Of a stretch of 64,000 nt of DNA, positions 16,506 to 26,303 are shown piece after piece; position 1 is the stretch's first letter; each line of letters starts with the position of its first letter. Source of the stretch: Mycolicibacter nonchromogenicus. Lineage in GTDB: Bacteria > Actinomycetota > Actinomycetes > Mycobacteriales > Mycobacteriaceae. The notes under the pieces were generated by a model. The model made no database searches and was not told the DNA's origin. It worked only from the letters and a program-made list of their open reading frames with translations. The translations under genes and the position numbers were made by a program. The stretch is taken from positions 18,286-82,285 of the forward strand of contig NZ_LQPI01000026.1 in the NCBI RefSeq assembly GCF_002101775.1, in the 5' to 3' direction.

Positions 16506-18338
16506 TCAGTGCACCCCGAGGGTGCCCGCCAGATACTGCTCGCGGCAGGCGGTGCGGGCCAGCTTTCCACTGGTGGTGCGGGGGATGGCGCCGGCCGGGA
16601 CGAATCGGACCTCGGCGGCGTTCACCCCGTGCACCCGCTGCACCCGGTCGCGAATGGCCGCGATGGCCGGCGCGGGGTCTTTGCGGCCGGCGCCGGTCGC
16701 GCGCTCGGCGGCGATCACCAGCTGGTCGGCGGCCTCGGTCGGGACCGCGAACGCGACCACGTAGCCGCCACGCACCATCGGTGAGGCCGCCGCAACGCTG
16801 GCTTCGATGTCCTGGGGGTAGTGACCGCGTCCCCCGAGCGTGATCAGGTCCACCCTGCGGCCGGTCACGTAGAGCTCCCCGTCCAGGTAGAAGCCCAGAT
16901 CGCCGGTGCGCAGCCACCGGCAGTCGACCGGCGCCGAACCGGCATGGCTGCCGCGCTCCAGCCGTGACCTCAGGTGGGCGCCGAACGCGTGCCGGGTCTC
17001 CTCCGGCCGGCCCCAGTAGCCGGCGGTGACGTTGTCGCCATGCAGCCAGATCTCGCCGATGTGGCCGTCGGGTAACTCGGCGCCGGCCTCGGCGTCGACG
17101 ATCACCGCCGACAGACTGCGGGCGACCTGCCCGCAGGAGACGTGCGGCACCGCTCCCGCAGCATCGTCGGCCACCGGCACCGCCCGGCCGGCACCGAGTT
17201 GATCGCGGTCCAGATACAGCGCGCTCGCCTGCGCATCCGGGGCGATGGAGGCCACGAACAGCGTGGCCTCAGCAATCCCATAGGACGGCTTGATGGCGTT
17301 GGGCGGCAACCCATATGGCGCGAACGCCTCGGTGAAGGTGGTGATCGCCGTCATGTCCACCGGTTCGGATCCGATGATCATCACGACGTTCGACAGGTCG
17401 ATGTCGGCGTCCGGCGCCGGCAGGCCCCGTGCCGCGGTCAGCTCGTAGGCGAAATTCGGTGCGGCAGTGACCACCCGGCCTCTCCGCGAGGCGTCCGACA
17501 GGGCATGTATCCAGCGCTGCGGCCGGCGGATGAAGGCCGTCGGCGAGATCAGCGTGGAGTGTCCCCCATAGACCGCCGGAAATCCGATCATCGACAGCCC
17601 CATGTCGTGGTAGAGCGGTAACCAACTGAGGCCGTGCGTGTTTCGGTCCAGCATGTCGATGGCCAGGATCATCTGCAGCAGGTTGGTGCCCACCGATCGG
17701 TGGGTCACCTGCACGCCCACCGGTGCCCGCGTGGTGCCCGAGGTGTACTGCAGGTGTGACACCCCGTCGACGTCGATCTCGACGGGCAGGAACCCCGCCC
17801 CGGCGGAGTTCGGAATCTCGTCCATCACGGCGACGCGCGGCCGCACCGGCTGCGGCAGCCGGCCCAGAAACTCCTCCACCACCTCGCGCGCCGCGGCCGT
17901 GGTCAGCACCGCCGTCGGCGTGCAGTCCCGCAAAGCGGTGTCGAGCCGCTCGGCGTGCCCCGGCAACTCGGGGGCGAACAGCGGCACCGCGACGGCTCCG
18001 CATTTGACGGCCGCATAGAACCCGGTGACATAGTCCAGTCCCTGCGGCGCCAAGATCGCCACCCGGTCGCCGGGGACGGTGAGTTGTTGCAGCCGGGCGC
18101 CGATGGCACGCAGACGCTCGCCGAGCTGCGTCCACGTCAGCTCCAGCGCCTGGCCCTCCACCGGACCGGCGAAGTCGAGGTAACGGAACGCCACCGCATC
18201 CCCCACGTGGGCGATATTGCGGTCGATCAGCGAGATCAGGGTGTCCCCCGGCGGCAGAACGATGCCGCCGTCGGAGTCCAGGCACTCCTCGATCTGCACC
18301 AGTCCGGTGGGGGCCGTCGAACGCTGCGGCTGCGTCAT
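16506..18338 (-). CDS. Fatty-acyl-AMP ligase (FadD/FAAL family)
   Basis: 610 residues of the ANL superfamily. The P-loop is YTSGTTRAPVGVQVTHRS, followed by PLYHDMGL and YGIAEATL, the hinge motif RTGDLGFYLDGELYVTGR and a C-terminal Lys in TTSGKLART. HDMGLS and VGVQVTH are typical of FAALs, which adenylate long fatty acids and hand them to polyketide synthases. No PKS lies in the window. Convergent with mmpL, 8 bp between stops. Confidence 0.85.
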   Translation of the reverse strand: MTQPQRSTAPTGLVQIEECLDSDGGIVLPPGDTLISLIDRNIAHVGDAVAFRYLDFAGPVEGQALELTWTQLGERLRAIGARLQQLTVPGDRVAILAPQGLDYVTGFYAAVKCGAVAVPLFAPELPGHAERLDTALRDCTPTAVLTTAAAREVVEEFLGRLPQPVRPRVAVMDEIPNSAGAGFLPVEIDVDGVSHLQYTSGTTRAPVGVQVTHRSVGTNLLQMILAIDMLDRNTHGLSWLPLYHDMGLSMIGFPAVYGGHSTLISPTAFIRRPQRWIHALSDASRRGRVVTAAPNFAYELTAARGLPAPDADIDLSNVVMIIGSEPVDMTAITTFTEAFAPYGLPPNAIKPSYGIAEATLFVASIAPDAQASALYLDRDQLGAGRAVPVADDAAGAVPHVSCGQVARSLSAVIVDAEAGAELPDGHIGEIWLHGDNVTAGYWGRPEETRHAFGAHLRSRLERGSHAGSAPVDCRWLRTGDLGFYLDGELYVTGRRVDLITLGGRGHYPQDIEASVAAASPMVRGGYVVAFAVPTEAADQLVIAAERATGAGRKDPAPAIAAIRDRVQRVHGVNAAEVRFVPAGAIPRTTSGKLARTACREQYLAGTLGVH

Positions 18339-18420
18339 GCCCCGCAGTCTAGAGCCTGCGTCGCTGTGGCGTCGCCAGCATCGGACGCGAAAGAGGCGTC
18401 ACCACAATGGAGTTGGCGGA

Positions 18421-18780
18421 TCACATCGCCGGTTCGCGCAGCGCCAGACTGATGATGAGATAGCCCATGCAGATCAGCAGGTTGAGCGAGGCGATCATCA
18501 CCCCGGCCACGACGAGCGCGTTCATCAGGCGTTGCCGGTTGCGCCGTGCCCGAGCCAGCCGCTGCTCCTGCTTGATCTCCGTGGCGGCGAGGGCGAACGC
18601 GTAGTCGACGGATTCCTCGGATGCCAGCGGCGCACCGAGCGCCATCTCACGCAGCCGCCCGGGCGGAATGCGCACGCCCACCCCCGCGAAGCGCCGGCTC
18701 ATTCGACGTGCCGCCCAGCGGCCGAGCACCTGCGGTGTCTGCTCCCAGGGTTGTGCCCACCGGTCTGACCGGTACGTCAT
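18421..18780 (-). CDS. Small membrane protein, unknown function
   Basis: 119 residues. A basic, arginine-rich N-terminal half (RWAARRMSRRF and RLARARRNRQRLMN) is followed by one C-terminal hydrophobic segment (ALVVAGVMIASLNLLICMGYLIISLAL), long enough for one or two passes. I do not recognise the family. It lies 82 bp upstream of the FAAL gene on the same strand and may share its promoter, but no functional link is visible. Confidence 0.65.
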   Translation of the reverse strand: MTYRSDRWAQPWEQTPQVLGRWAARRMSRRFAGVGVRIPPGRLREMALGAPLASEESVDYAFALAATEIKQEQRLARARRNRQRLMNALVVAGVMIASLNLLICMGYLIISLALREPAM

Positions 18781-18929
18781 GAACCTTGAGCTTAGCCACT
18801 TCGGCCCACGAATCCGATGCCTTCGCGAGGTTCACAGCGCATCCGCAGCGCAGTGCTGACGATGTGGGCAAAACCGAACTATCGCCGCGCGGACGGCGGC
18901 ACAATACGAGGAGTAAGAATGTGGGGACC

Positions 18930-18941
18930 GTCACATGTGAC
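18930..18941. promoter_or_regulatory. 12-bp palindrome upstream of aceA
   Basis: GTCACATGTGAC is a perfect palindrome 91 bp before aceA in a 252-bp gap. It may be an operator for a carbon-source regulator. It is not the usual CRP/GlxR order (TGTGAn6TCACA), so no factor is assigned. The rest of the gap (18781-19032) shows no other clear signal apart from a GAAAGGGA ribosome-binding site. Confidence 0.4.
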
Positions 18942-19032
18942 CCGGCGGTTTAGCGAGACTCACGGAAGGAAAGACGAGGAGCAGGCGACGCTTCGACCGC
19001 CGCATCAACCCGGTGAAAGGGAACGAATTTCC

Positions 19033-21333
19033 ATGACGACCATCGAGACGAACCCATCGGCAAGCACACCGGTCGAGCGCGATATCGACGCCGACATCGC
19101 AGCGGTGCAGGAGTACTTCGACAGCCCCCGTTTTGAAGGCATCACCCGTCTCTACAGCGCCCGCCAGGTCGTCGAGCAACGCGGCACCATCCCCTCCGAC
19201 TACATCGTCGCCCGCGAAGCAGCGACCGCGTTCTACGCGCGGCTGCGTGAGCTGTTCGCCGCCAAGAAGAGCATCACCACCTTCGGCCCGTACTCGCCCG
19301 GCCAGGCCGTGGTGATGAAGCGGATCGGTATCGAAGGCATCTACCTCGGGGGCTGGGCCACCTCGGCGAAGGGCTCCATCACCGAAGACCCCGGTCCTGA
19401 CCTGGCCAGCTACCCGCTGAGTCAGGTTCCCGACGAAGCGGCCGGACTGGTGCGCGCCCTGCTCACCGCCGACCGCAATCAGCACTACCTGCGCCTGAAG
19501 ATGACCGAGGAGCAGCGGGCCGCCACTCCGGCCGTGGACTACCGGCCGTTCATCATCGCCGACGCCGACACCGGTCATGGCGGTGATCCGCACGTGCGCA
19601 ACCTGATCCGGCGCTTTGTGGAGGCCGGCGTGCCCGGCTACCATATCGAGGATCAGCGTCCCGGCACCAAGAAGTGCGGCCACCAGGGCGGCAAAGTGCT
19701 GGTGCCCTCCGACGAGCAGATCAAGCGGCTCAACACCGCCCGGTTCCAGTTGGACCTCATGGGCGTGCCGGGCATCATCGTCGCGCGCACCGACGCCGAG
19801 GCGGCCAACCTGGTCGAGAGCCGCTTCGACGAACGGGACCAACCGTTCATTCTGGGCACCACCAATCTGAAGATCCCGTCCTACAAGGCCTGCTTCCTGG
19901 CCATGACGCGGCAGTTCTTCAACTCCGGGATCACCGAGATCAACGGCCACCTGCTCTACGACCTGCCCGAGGGCGAGTACGCCGCGGCGGATGCCTGGCT
20001 GGAACGCAACGGCATCACCGCGTTGATCACCAAAACCGCCGAAGGCTGGCGCAGCGACGGGCGCACCTCGGTGGACGGCATCTTCGATGACGTCGAATCG
20101 AAGTTCGTCGAAGCGTGGCAGAACGACGCCGGGCTGATGACGTTCGGCGACGCGGTCGCCAAGATGCTCGAGTTCGCCGAACGTGAAGGCGAGCCGAAGG
20201 ACATGAGCGCCGCCGAGTGGCGGGAATTCGCCGCGCGAGCACCGCTGTACACCGCCCGGGAGAAGGCTGCTGAGCTCAACGCCGATCCCGGCTGGGACTG
20301 TGAGCGGGCCAGGACACCCGAAGGCTATTTCCAGGTGCGCGGCGGCATTCCGTATGCGATCGCCAAGTCCCTGGCGGCGGCGCCGTTCGCGGACCTGCTG
20401 TGGATGGAGACCAAGACCGCCGACCTCGCCGACGCCCGGGAGTTCGCCGAGGCGATCCACGCCAAGTACCCGGACCAGATGCTGGCCTACAACCTGTCCC
20501 CCTCGTTCAACTGGGACACCACCGGCATGACCGATGACGAGATGCGGGCCTTCCCCGCCGAGCTGGGCAAGATGGGGTTCGTCTTCAACTTCATCACCTA
20601 CGGCGGCCACCAGGTCGACGGGGTGGCCTCCGAGGAGTTCGCCGCCACCCTGTTGCAGGACGGCATGCTGGCGCTGGCTCGCCTGCAGCGCAAGATGCGG
20701 CTGGTGGAGTCGCCGTACCGCACCCCGCAGACCCTGGTCGGCGGGCCGCGCAGCGATGCTGCGCTGGCGGCGTCGTCGGGTCGCACGGCCACCACCAAGG
20801 CGATGGGCGCCGGGTCCACCCAGCATCAACATCTGGTGCAGACCGAGGTGCCCAAGAAGCTGCTGGAGGACTGGCTGGCGCTGTGGGCCGAGCACTATCA
20901 GCTCGGCGAGAAGCTGCGTGCGCAGCTGCGGCCCACCCGTCCCGGCTCCGATGTGCTGGAGCTGGGGATCTACGGCGAGGGTGACGAGAAGCTCGCCAAC
21001 GTCATCGTCGACCCGATCAAGGACCGGCACGGCCGCAGCATCTTGACGGTGCGTGACCAGAACACCTTCGCCGAGAAGCTCCGGCAGAAGCGGCTGATCA
21101 CGCTGTGTCACCTGTGGTTGATCCACCGGTTCAAGGCCGTGGCGGTGCACTACGTGACGCCCACCCAGGACAACCTGTATCTGACCGAGAAGATGAAGGA
21201 GAACGGCATCTTCTCCAGCGTCATTCAGGAGGTCGGCGAGATCATCGTCGCGGACGTCAACCAGCCGCGCATCGACGAGCTGCTGGCATCCGACGGGGAG
21301 GCGCTGGGCAAGCTGATCACGAAAGAGGGCTGA
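19033..21333 (+). CDS. aceA: Isocitrate lyase, long form
   Basis: 766 residues. The catalytic loop [10 protein letters not shown] holds Cys215, and [11 protein letters not shown] and LSPSFNW match isocitrate lyase. It splits isocitrate to succinate and glyoxylate for growth on fatty acids and acetate. The length and C-terminal extension match mycobacterial ICL2. In M. tuberculosis H37Rv the equivalent is reported split as Rv1915/Rv1916; here the frame is continuous. ATG 19033 follows GAAAGGGA and gives [10 protein letters not shown]. Confidence 0.9.
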   Translation: MTTIETNPSASTPVERDIDADIAAVQEYFDSPRFEGITRLYSARQVVEQRGTIPSDYIVAREAATAFYARLRELFAAKKSITTFGPYSPGQAVVMKRIGIEGIYLGGWATSAKGSITEDPGPDLASYPLSQVPDEAAGLVRALLTADRNQHYLRLKMTEEQRAATPAVDYRPFIIADADTGHGGDPHVRNLIRRFVEAGVPGYHIEDQRPGTKKCGHQGGKVLVPSDEQIKRLNTARFQLDLMGVPGIIVARTDAEAANLVESRFDERDQPFILGTTNLKIPSYKACFLAMTRQFFNSGITEINGHLLYDLPEGEYAAADAWLERNGITALITKTAEGWRSDGRTSVDGIFDDVESKFVEAWQNDAGLMTFGDAVAKMLEFAEREGEPKDMSAAEWREFAARAPLYTAREKAAELNADPGWDCERARTPEGYFQVRGGIPYAIAKSLAAAPFADLLWMETKTADLADAREFAEAIHAKYPDQMLAYNLSPSFNWDTTGMTDDEMRAFPAELGKMGFVFNFITYGGHQVDGVASEEFAATLLQDGMLALARLQRKMRLVESPYRTPQTLVGGPRSDAALAASSGRTATTKAMGAGSTQHQHLVQTEVPKKLLEDWLALWAEHYQLGEKLRAQLRPTRPGSDVLELGIYGEGDEKLANVIVDPIKDRHGRSILTVRDQNTFAEKLRQKRLITLCHLWLIHRFKAVAVHYVTPTQDNLYLTEKMKENGIFSSVIQEVGEIIVADVNQPRIDELLASDGEALGKLITKEG

Positions 21334-21339
21334 GCACGG

Positions 21340-21987
21340 CTACTCGGGCCAGCTGTTGCCGAGAATCGTCTCCACGAAGTCCTGACGGTGCAACGACGGG
21401 TCGAAGTGTGCGAGCACGTCGGCGTTCACGGTGCCGAATGTGCTGTCCGGGCGATGTTTGAAGCCGTCGTTGAAGGCGTGCAGGATGCGACGTTTGAAGT
21501 CGGGCCGCGGGTGCGCCGCGGTCACCGCGTCACGCAGGTCCGCGGTCAGGTCGTCACGGCCGAACCCGAGCACATCGGTTTCGACACCGGCGGTGACCAG
21601 GGCGATCTCCGGCTCCAGGAATTCGGGGATGCCCGGCGTGGTGTGCAGCGCGATGCTCAGCCACACCTTGCGGGCCTCGGCTTCGTCGATGCCGCGCTCC
21701 AGCAGGAAGGCGCGGGCGGCGTTGGCGCCGTCGACCTCGAAGCGCAGCTGCGACTCGCGGTAACGGTGGGTCAGGCCCAGGTCGTGAAACATGGCCCCGA
21801 CATACAGCAGTTCCAAGTCGGGTGTCAGACCGCGCCGGCGGCCCTGCAGCACCCCGAACAGGTACACCCGGCGGGAGTGATGGAACAACAGGTCGTCTTC
21901 GGCATCACGAATGTATTCGGTGGTCTCGCGCACCAGGGCGGTGTCGGGGATGACGACGCCGGCGATGGTGTCAACAGCTCTGGTCAT
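21340..21987 (-). CDS. HD-domain metal-dependent phosphohydrolase-like protein
   Basis: 215 residues. FHHSRRVYLFG supplies the first His, GAMFHDLGLT the HD pair, and IALHTT a later His, the metal-binding pattern of the HD superfamily. The overall form resembles the cyanamide-hydratase-like HD subgroup, but substrate cannot be assigned. It is 31 bp downstream of the SDR gene on the same strand, so the two are likely an operon. Confidence 0.75.
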   Translation of the reverse strand: MTRAVDTIAGVVIPDTALVRETTEYIRDAEDDLLFHHSRRVYLFGVLQGRRRGLTPDLELLYVGAMFHDLGLTHRYRESQLRFEVDGANAARAFLLERGIDEAEARKVWLSIALHTTPGIPEFLEPEIALVTAGVETDVLGFGRDDLTADLRDAVTAAHPRPDFKRRILHAFNDGFKHRPDSTFGTVNADVLAHFDPSLHRQDFVETILGNSWPE

Positions 21988-22018
21988 GATCTGGTTCCCT
22001 TCATCTCAAGCCGAGTAT

Positions 22019-22741
22019 TTATCCGGCGAGACTTCCGCCGCCATCGACTCCGATGGTCTGCCCGGTGATGTATCCGGCGTCTTCGTCCAGCAGGAAGCAG
22101 ATCGCATGGGCGATCTCGGCCGGCTTCCCGACGCGGCGCATCGGAATGTTCTGCAGCAGTGCGCTTTCCCGCTCTGACCCGACGGGACTGCGTTTGCGGT
22201 ACATCTCGGTCTCCGTGGGGCCGGGCGCCACCGCGTTCACCGTGATTCCGGTCTGCGCGAGTTCCCGCGCCCAGATCCGCGTGCAGGCTTCCAGCGCCGC
22301 CTTGGCCGCCGCATACGGCGTTCGCTCCTGGGTACCCTGCGCGGTCAGGCTGGTGACATTGACGATGCGGCCCCAGCTGCGGTCGATCATGCCGGGCAAC
22401 ACCGCCTGAACCACCTGTACCGCGGTGCGCACGTTCAGGTCGTAGGTCTCAGACAGGTGATCGAGGTCCACCGAGCCGATCCGGCCGAAGTGCGCGAAGC
22501 CCGCGTTGTTCACGACCGCGTCGACCCTGCCGTCGGCGAGGATCGTACCCAGGGTGCGCGCGGTGGCTGAGCGGTCAGCCAGGTCTACCGAATAGAACGC
22601 TCCCGGAAAGTCGCGCGGGGTGCTGCGGGCGATACCGATCGGCTCAAAGCCGGTGGCTGCCAGGCGGTCTGCGACTGCGCGCCCGATGCCCTTGGATGCA
22701 CCGGTCACCAAAACTCGCCGTGTGGGGGTGGTCTGTGGCAT
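22019..22741 (-). CDS. SDR-family oxidoreductase (3-ketoacyl reductase-like)
   Basis: 240 residues, a classical short-chain dehydrogenase: VTGASKGIGRAV at the N-terminus, NNAG, the catalytic Ser in VTSLTAQG, YAAAK, and the C-terminal YITGQTIGVDGG. NADP preference is likely. A FabG-like or alcohol-oxidising role is possible; the substrate is unknown. Divergent from ubiX across a 249-bp gap containing the long inverted repeat. Confidence 0.85.
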   Translation of the reverse strand: MPQTTPTRRVLVTGASKGIGRAVADRLAATGFEPIGIARSTPRDFPGAFYSVDLADRSATARTLGTILADGRVDAVVNNAGFAHFGRIGSVDLDHLSETYDLNVRTAVQVVQAVLPGMIDRSWGRIVNVTSLTAQGTQERTPYAAAKAALEACTRIWARELAQTGITVNAVAPGPTETEMYRKRSPVGSERESALLQNIPMRRVGKPAEIAHAICFLLDEDAGYITGQTIGVDGGGSLAG

Positions 22742-22809
22742 CGGGGTTCCTCTCCTATCGCCTCTCGCCGTCCAGTCTCGGCGGTGAGCAGGGAAACCAG
22801 CGGTGGCTG

Positions 22810-22886
22810 ATCTGCCGCATATCCCACAGATTCAGACAAACGTCGGCTCGGAGCACGTGGCTGAATCTGTGGGAACCACGGCAGAT
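22810..22886. repeat. Long interrupted inverted repeat upstream of ubiX-ubiD
   Basis: Arms 22810-22835 and 22861-22886 are 26 bp each, matching in 22 positions: 8 bp (ATCTGCCG), a 4-base mismatch, then 14 bp (TCCCACAGATTCAG), around a 25-base loop. It lies 104 bp before ubiX in the 22742-22990 divergent gap. It could be a two-site operator, or an RNA hairpin in the leader. No run of T follows, so a simple terminator is unlikely. Confidence 0.8.
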
Positions 22887-22990
22887 TTGGCTATCGCGGC
22901 AGCCTCAGAGCCGCACCACACTGGCGGCAGTTCGCCAGGGTGTCGCCGCGCCGCGCTGGAGCCCGGCGATCGACTGGAAGGAGGACAGCG

Positions 22991-23632
22991 ATGCGATTAG
23001 TAGTCGCCCTGACCGGAGCAACCGGCGCCGCCTTGGGCATCCGACTATTGGAAACGCTGGGCGAGTTGGGGATGGAGACGCACCTGATCCTCAGCGAGTG
23101 GGCACGGGCAACGATCAAGATCGAGACCGATGCCACCGTGGCCGAGGTCCGCGCCCTGGCGACCCACAGCTACAGCGCCAGGGATCTCGCAGCGAGTATT
23201 TCCAGCGGGTCGTTTCGCACCGATGGAATGGTGGTGTGCCCGTGCAGCATGAAGACGTTGAGCGCTATCCGAATCGGCTTCAGCGACAACCTGATCACGC
23301 GTGCCGCTGATGTCACGCTCAAAGAGCGACGCAAGCTGATCCTGGTCACCCGGGAGGCGCCGCTGAGTGAGATACACCTGGAGAACATGCACTACCTGGC
23401 GCGTGCCGGCGCGGTGATCTTCCCGCCGACCGTCGCCTATTACGGACGGCCAAGCTCCATCGACGAGGTGACCGACTACGTGGTGGGCCGCGTCATCGAC
23501 CAACTGGGAATCGAGCACTCAATGATCGACCGGTGGAAAGATGATCAACGCCCGGGTCCGGATCGTGACGCGGCCAACCGCCAAGCCGACGAGTCGACAC
23601 CTCCGCTGACGGTCGTGAGGCGAGCGAAATGA
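22991..23632 (+). CDS. UbiX-family flavin prenyltransferase
   Basis: 213 residues. VALTGATGAALGIRLLETL is the flavin-binding N-terminus and CPCSMKTLSAI the conserved UbiX segment. It should attach a dimethylallyl group to FMN to give the prenylated FMN used by UbiD decarboxylases. ATG 22991 follows GGAAGGAGG. The C-terminus carries a polar, probably disordered tail. Its stop overlaps the ubiD start (ATGA at 23629), so enzyme and cofactor maker are coupled. Confidence 0.88.
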   Translation: MRLVVALTGATGAALGIRLLETLGELGMETHLILSEWARATIKIETDATVAEVRALATHSYSARDLAASISSGSFRTDGMVVCPCSMKTLSAIRIGFSDNLITRAADVTLKERRKLILVTREAPLSEIHLENMHYLARAGAVIFPPTVAYYGRPSSIDEVTDYVVGRVIDQLGIEHSMIDRWKDDQRPGPDRDAANRQADESTPPLTVVRRAK

Positions 23633-25221
23633 CATCCACCACAGGACTTCCCGATCTCACCAACAGCGCCGAACCAGACAACGCCGGACCGGATCTGCGC
23701 AGTTGGCTCGCCACCCTGGAGGCTGCAGACCAGTTGCGCCGTGTCACCGTTCCCGTCGACTGGAACGAGGAGATCGGCGCGATCACCCGGGCCAACCTTT
23801 CTCTGGGCGGGCCCGCATTGCTGTTCGAGAACATCGTCGGCCACACCAGCACCCGATGCACCAAGCTCGTGACGTCGGCGCTTGGGAGCCGACGCCAGAT
23901 CCGGCTCATGCTGGGGCTGCCCGAGGACACCAGCGATTCGCGGATCGTCGCGCACCTTCGCGAGGCGTTCAAGAATCCCATTCCACCGCGGGTGGTCGAG
24001 ACCGGTCCGGTCAGGGAGAACATCGTCGAAGGCGCCGACATCAACCTGCATGAGCTGCCGGTGCCCAAGTGGCACGGTGAAGACGGCGGCCGCTACATCG
24101 ACACCTACTGCGGTGTGGTCACCCAGGACAAGGCCACGGGCCGCGACAACATCGGCCTGTACCGGGGCATGATCGTGGGCCGCGACAAGATCGCCAAACT
24201 CCTGGTTCCGAGCCAGGGCTGGGGTGGCCATATGGCCGAATACAAACCGGAGCCGATGCCGGTTGCCGTCGTCTACGGCTGGCACGACGTGCTGCCGTTC
24301 TGCGCCGGCAGTCCGTTCCCGAAGAGCGTCTGCGAATGGGACATGATGGGCGCCTTACTCGGTCGCCCGGTGGATCTGGTCGCCTGCGAGTCGGTTCCCC
24401 TGCACGTGCCGGCATCGGCCGAGATCGTGGTCGAAGGATACATCGATCCCGACCCCGCAAACTTCGTCATGGAGGGCCCGTTCGCGGAGTACCCCGGATT
24501 CATCGGCGATGCCGCACCCGCGCCCGTCTTGCGGGTCACGCGTATCACCCACCGCAATGATCCGCTGTTACGCGGCACCCTCGAGGGCATCCGGCCCGGA
24601 ATGCTGAACGAGGACAGCATCATCAACTTCGCACGATCGGCGATCACCTGGAACGCGCTCGACGATCTCGGGATCGGTGGCATCACCGACCTATGGATGA
24701 CGGAGGTCACCAACGGTCAGAACACCCTGGTACAGATCCAAAAGCGCTACCGGGGCCATCCGCAACAGATCGCCGCGGCGTTGTGGGGCACCGGCGGTGC
24801 GGTGTGGTTCCACAAGAATGTCGTGGTCGTCGAAGAGGACATCGATGTGCATGACCCGGCAGCGCTGGACTGGGCCATGTCGTACCGAGTCAACGCCGGA
24901 CTGGGCGATATCGCCTTCTTCGGGCCGGGATTCGGGTCCTCATTGGATCCGTCGACTCCGCCGGAACGCAACGACGCCAACAAGTACGGCGCGGGCGAAT
25001 GGACCCGGGTGCTCGTCGATGCCACTCGTAGCTGGGAGATCGAGCCCCGCGACGCGTGGGGCAAGCGCCGGTTCCCACCGACCGACCGGCTCGCTCCGGA
25101 ACTGGAGGCCCGAATCGCAGCCCGGTGGGCAGAGTATGGGATCGGTATTCCCTACCTCGACGAAGCGGGCCGCGAAATGCTGACCCTGGAGAAGCTGAGC
25201 AGACGGTTTCCGGCGGTGTAA
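23629..25221 (+). CDS. UbiD-family decarboxylase
   Basis: 530 residues. EGPFAEYPGF holds the paired glutamates of the UbiD active site, and TYCGVVTQD and LVQIQKRYRGH match the family. With prenyl-FMN it reversibly (de)carboxylates aromatic or unsaturated acids such as hydroxybenzoates or phenylacrylates; the substrate is not readable. Translationally coupled to ubiX. The neighbouring GlxA-type regulator (convergent) may control the pair. Confidence 0.88.
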   Translation: MTSTTGLPDLTNSAEPDNAGPDLRSWLATLEAADQLRRVTVPVDWNEEIGAITRANLSLGGPALLFENIVGHTSTRCTKLVTSALGSRRQIRLMLGLPEDTSDSRIVAHLREAFKNPIPPRVVETGPVRENIVEGADINLHELPVPKWHGEDGGRYIDTYCGVVTQDKATGRDNIGLYRGMIVGRDKIAKLLVPSQGWGGHMAEYKPEPMPVAVVYGWHDVLPFCAGSPFPKSVCEWDMMGALLGRPVDLVACESVPLHVPASAEIVVEGYIDPDPANFVMEGPFAEYPGFIGDAAPAPVLRVTRITHRNDPLLRGTLEGIRPGMLNEDSIINFARSAITWNALDDLGIGGITDLWMTEVTNGQNTLVQIQKRYRGHPQQIAAALWGTGGAVWFHKNVVVVEEDIDVHDPAALDWAMSYRVNAGLGDIAFFGPGFGSSLDPSTPPERNDANKYGAGEWTRVLVDATRSWEIEPRDAWGKRRFPPTDRLAPELEARIAARWAEYGIGIPYLDEAGREMLTLEKLSRRFPAV

Positions 25222-25259
25222 GACCGTGGCGCATTCCCGATACCACCGGCCGAACAGCC

Positions 25260-26231
25260 TCAGCGGACCGTCGTGCGGAACCGATCCCGGTAGGCCTTCG
25301 GCGACACGCCCAAGTGGTCGGTGAACACCCGGCGCAGTGTTTCCGCGCTGCCGAAACCTGCTCGGTGCGCGGATTCGGTGACGCTGTGGCCGGCGTCGAG
25401 CGCGGCGCGGGCGGCATCGATACGCACCGTCTCGACATAGCGGGCCGGGGTGGTCCCGAGTTCGGACTGAAACAGCCGGGTCAGTTGCCGGCTGCTCAAC
25501 GCGGCGCGCCTGGCCAGAGCGTTCACGCTGTGGTCGTCGGCCGGGTCGGCCGCGATCGCGTCGGTGACCTTGCGCAGCGCAGACTCCGGGGGCGGATCCG
25601 CCTCGACCAGCGTGGAGAATTGTGACTGTCCGCCTGCGCGTTTCAGATAGACCACCAGCCATCGCGCCACCTCGCGAACCAGCTTGCCGCCGTGATCCAA
25701 TTCGACCAACGCCAATGCGAGGTCGATACCTGCTGACACGCCGGCCGAGGTGTAGACATCGCCGTCACGGATGAAGATGGCGTCCGGCTCGACCGCGATG
25801 TCGGGAAATGCCCGCGCCAGCAACCTGGCCTCGTGCCAGTGGGTGGTGGCACGACGGCCGCTGAGCACACCGGCCTGGGCCAGGATGAAAGACCCGGTGC
25901 AGATGGAGGCCAAGCGTCGGGTTCGGCCGGCAACCGACCTGACGGCGTCGACAAGTGCTGGATCGATGGGGCGCCGGGGCAGATAGTCGCCGCCGGCGAC
26001 CAGGACGGTGTCGGCGGAAACGATGTCGGCAAGACGGTCGGTGACACCCAGCCGGGCGCCGATCGAGGTCGTCACATCGCGGCCGTCCACCGAGGCGAAC
26101 TTGACCACGTAATCCGCGCCAAACCGATTGGCTTCGACGAAGACTTCTGCTGCCCCGGCGACATCGAGCATCGTCACCTCGTCGAAGACGACGATCACCA
26201 CCAGCCGTGAGCCGGCACCGGGATCAGTCAC
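25260..26231 (-). CDS. GlxA-type transcriptional regulator (DJ-1/PfpI plus AraC domains)
   Basis: 323 residues. The N-terminal half is a DJ-1/PfpI-like domain with the Cys-containing elbow SICTGSFILAQAG and the following THWHEA. The C-terminal half is an AraC helix-turn-helix pair (VNALARRAALSSRQLTRLFQ and VTESAHRAGFGSAETLRRVF). The N-domain probably senses a small ligand. It sits just after ubiD, pointing at it, so decarboxylase control is inferred. Confidence 0.85.
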   Translation of the reverse strand: MTDPGAGSRLVVIVVFDEVTMLDVAGAAEVFVEANRFGADYVVKFASVDGRDVTTSIGARLGVTDRLADIVSADTVLVAGGDYLPRRPIDPALVDAVRSVAGRTRRLASICTGSFILAQAGVLSGRRATTHWHEARLLARAFPDIAVEPDAIFIRDGDVYTSAGVSAGIDLALALVELDHGGKLVREVARWLVVYLKRAGGQSQFSTLVEADPPPESALRKVTDAIAADPADDHSVNALARRAALSSRQLTRLFQSELGTTPARYVETVRIDAARAALDAGHSVTESAHRAGFGSAETLRRVFTDHLGVSPKAYRDRFRTTVR

Positions 26232-26303
26232 GCAGCCATTATGTCGCCTTCCCCGGTGTACAGGCGGCGAGAGCCGACGAGCCCGGAGCTCCCGAGCAGG
26301 CGG

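Noticed and set aside
18930..18941. GTCACATGTGAC as a CRP/GlxR site
   Set aside because: The half-sites are in the reverse order to TGTGAn6TCACA, so I list it only as a palindrome of unknown factor.
18931..21150. A 739-codon open frame antisense to aceA
   Set aside because: It mirrors the isocitrate lyase codons, and no motif or ribosome site supports it.
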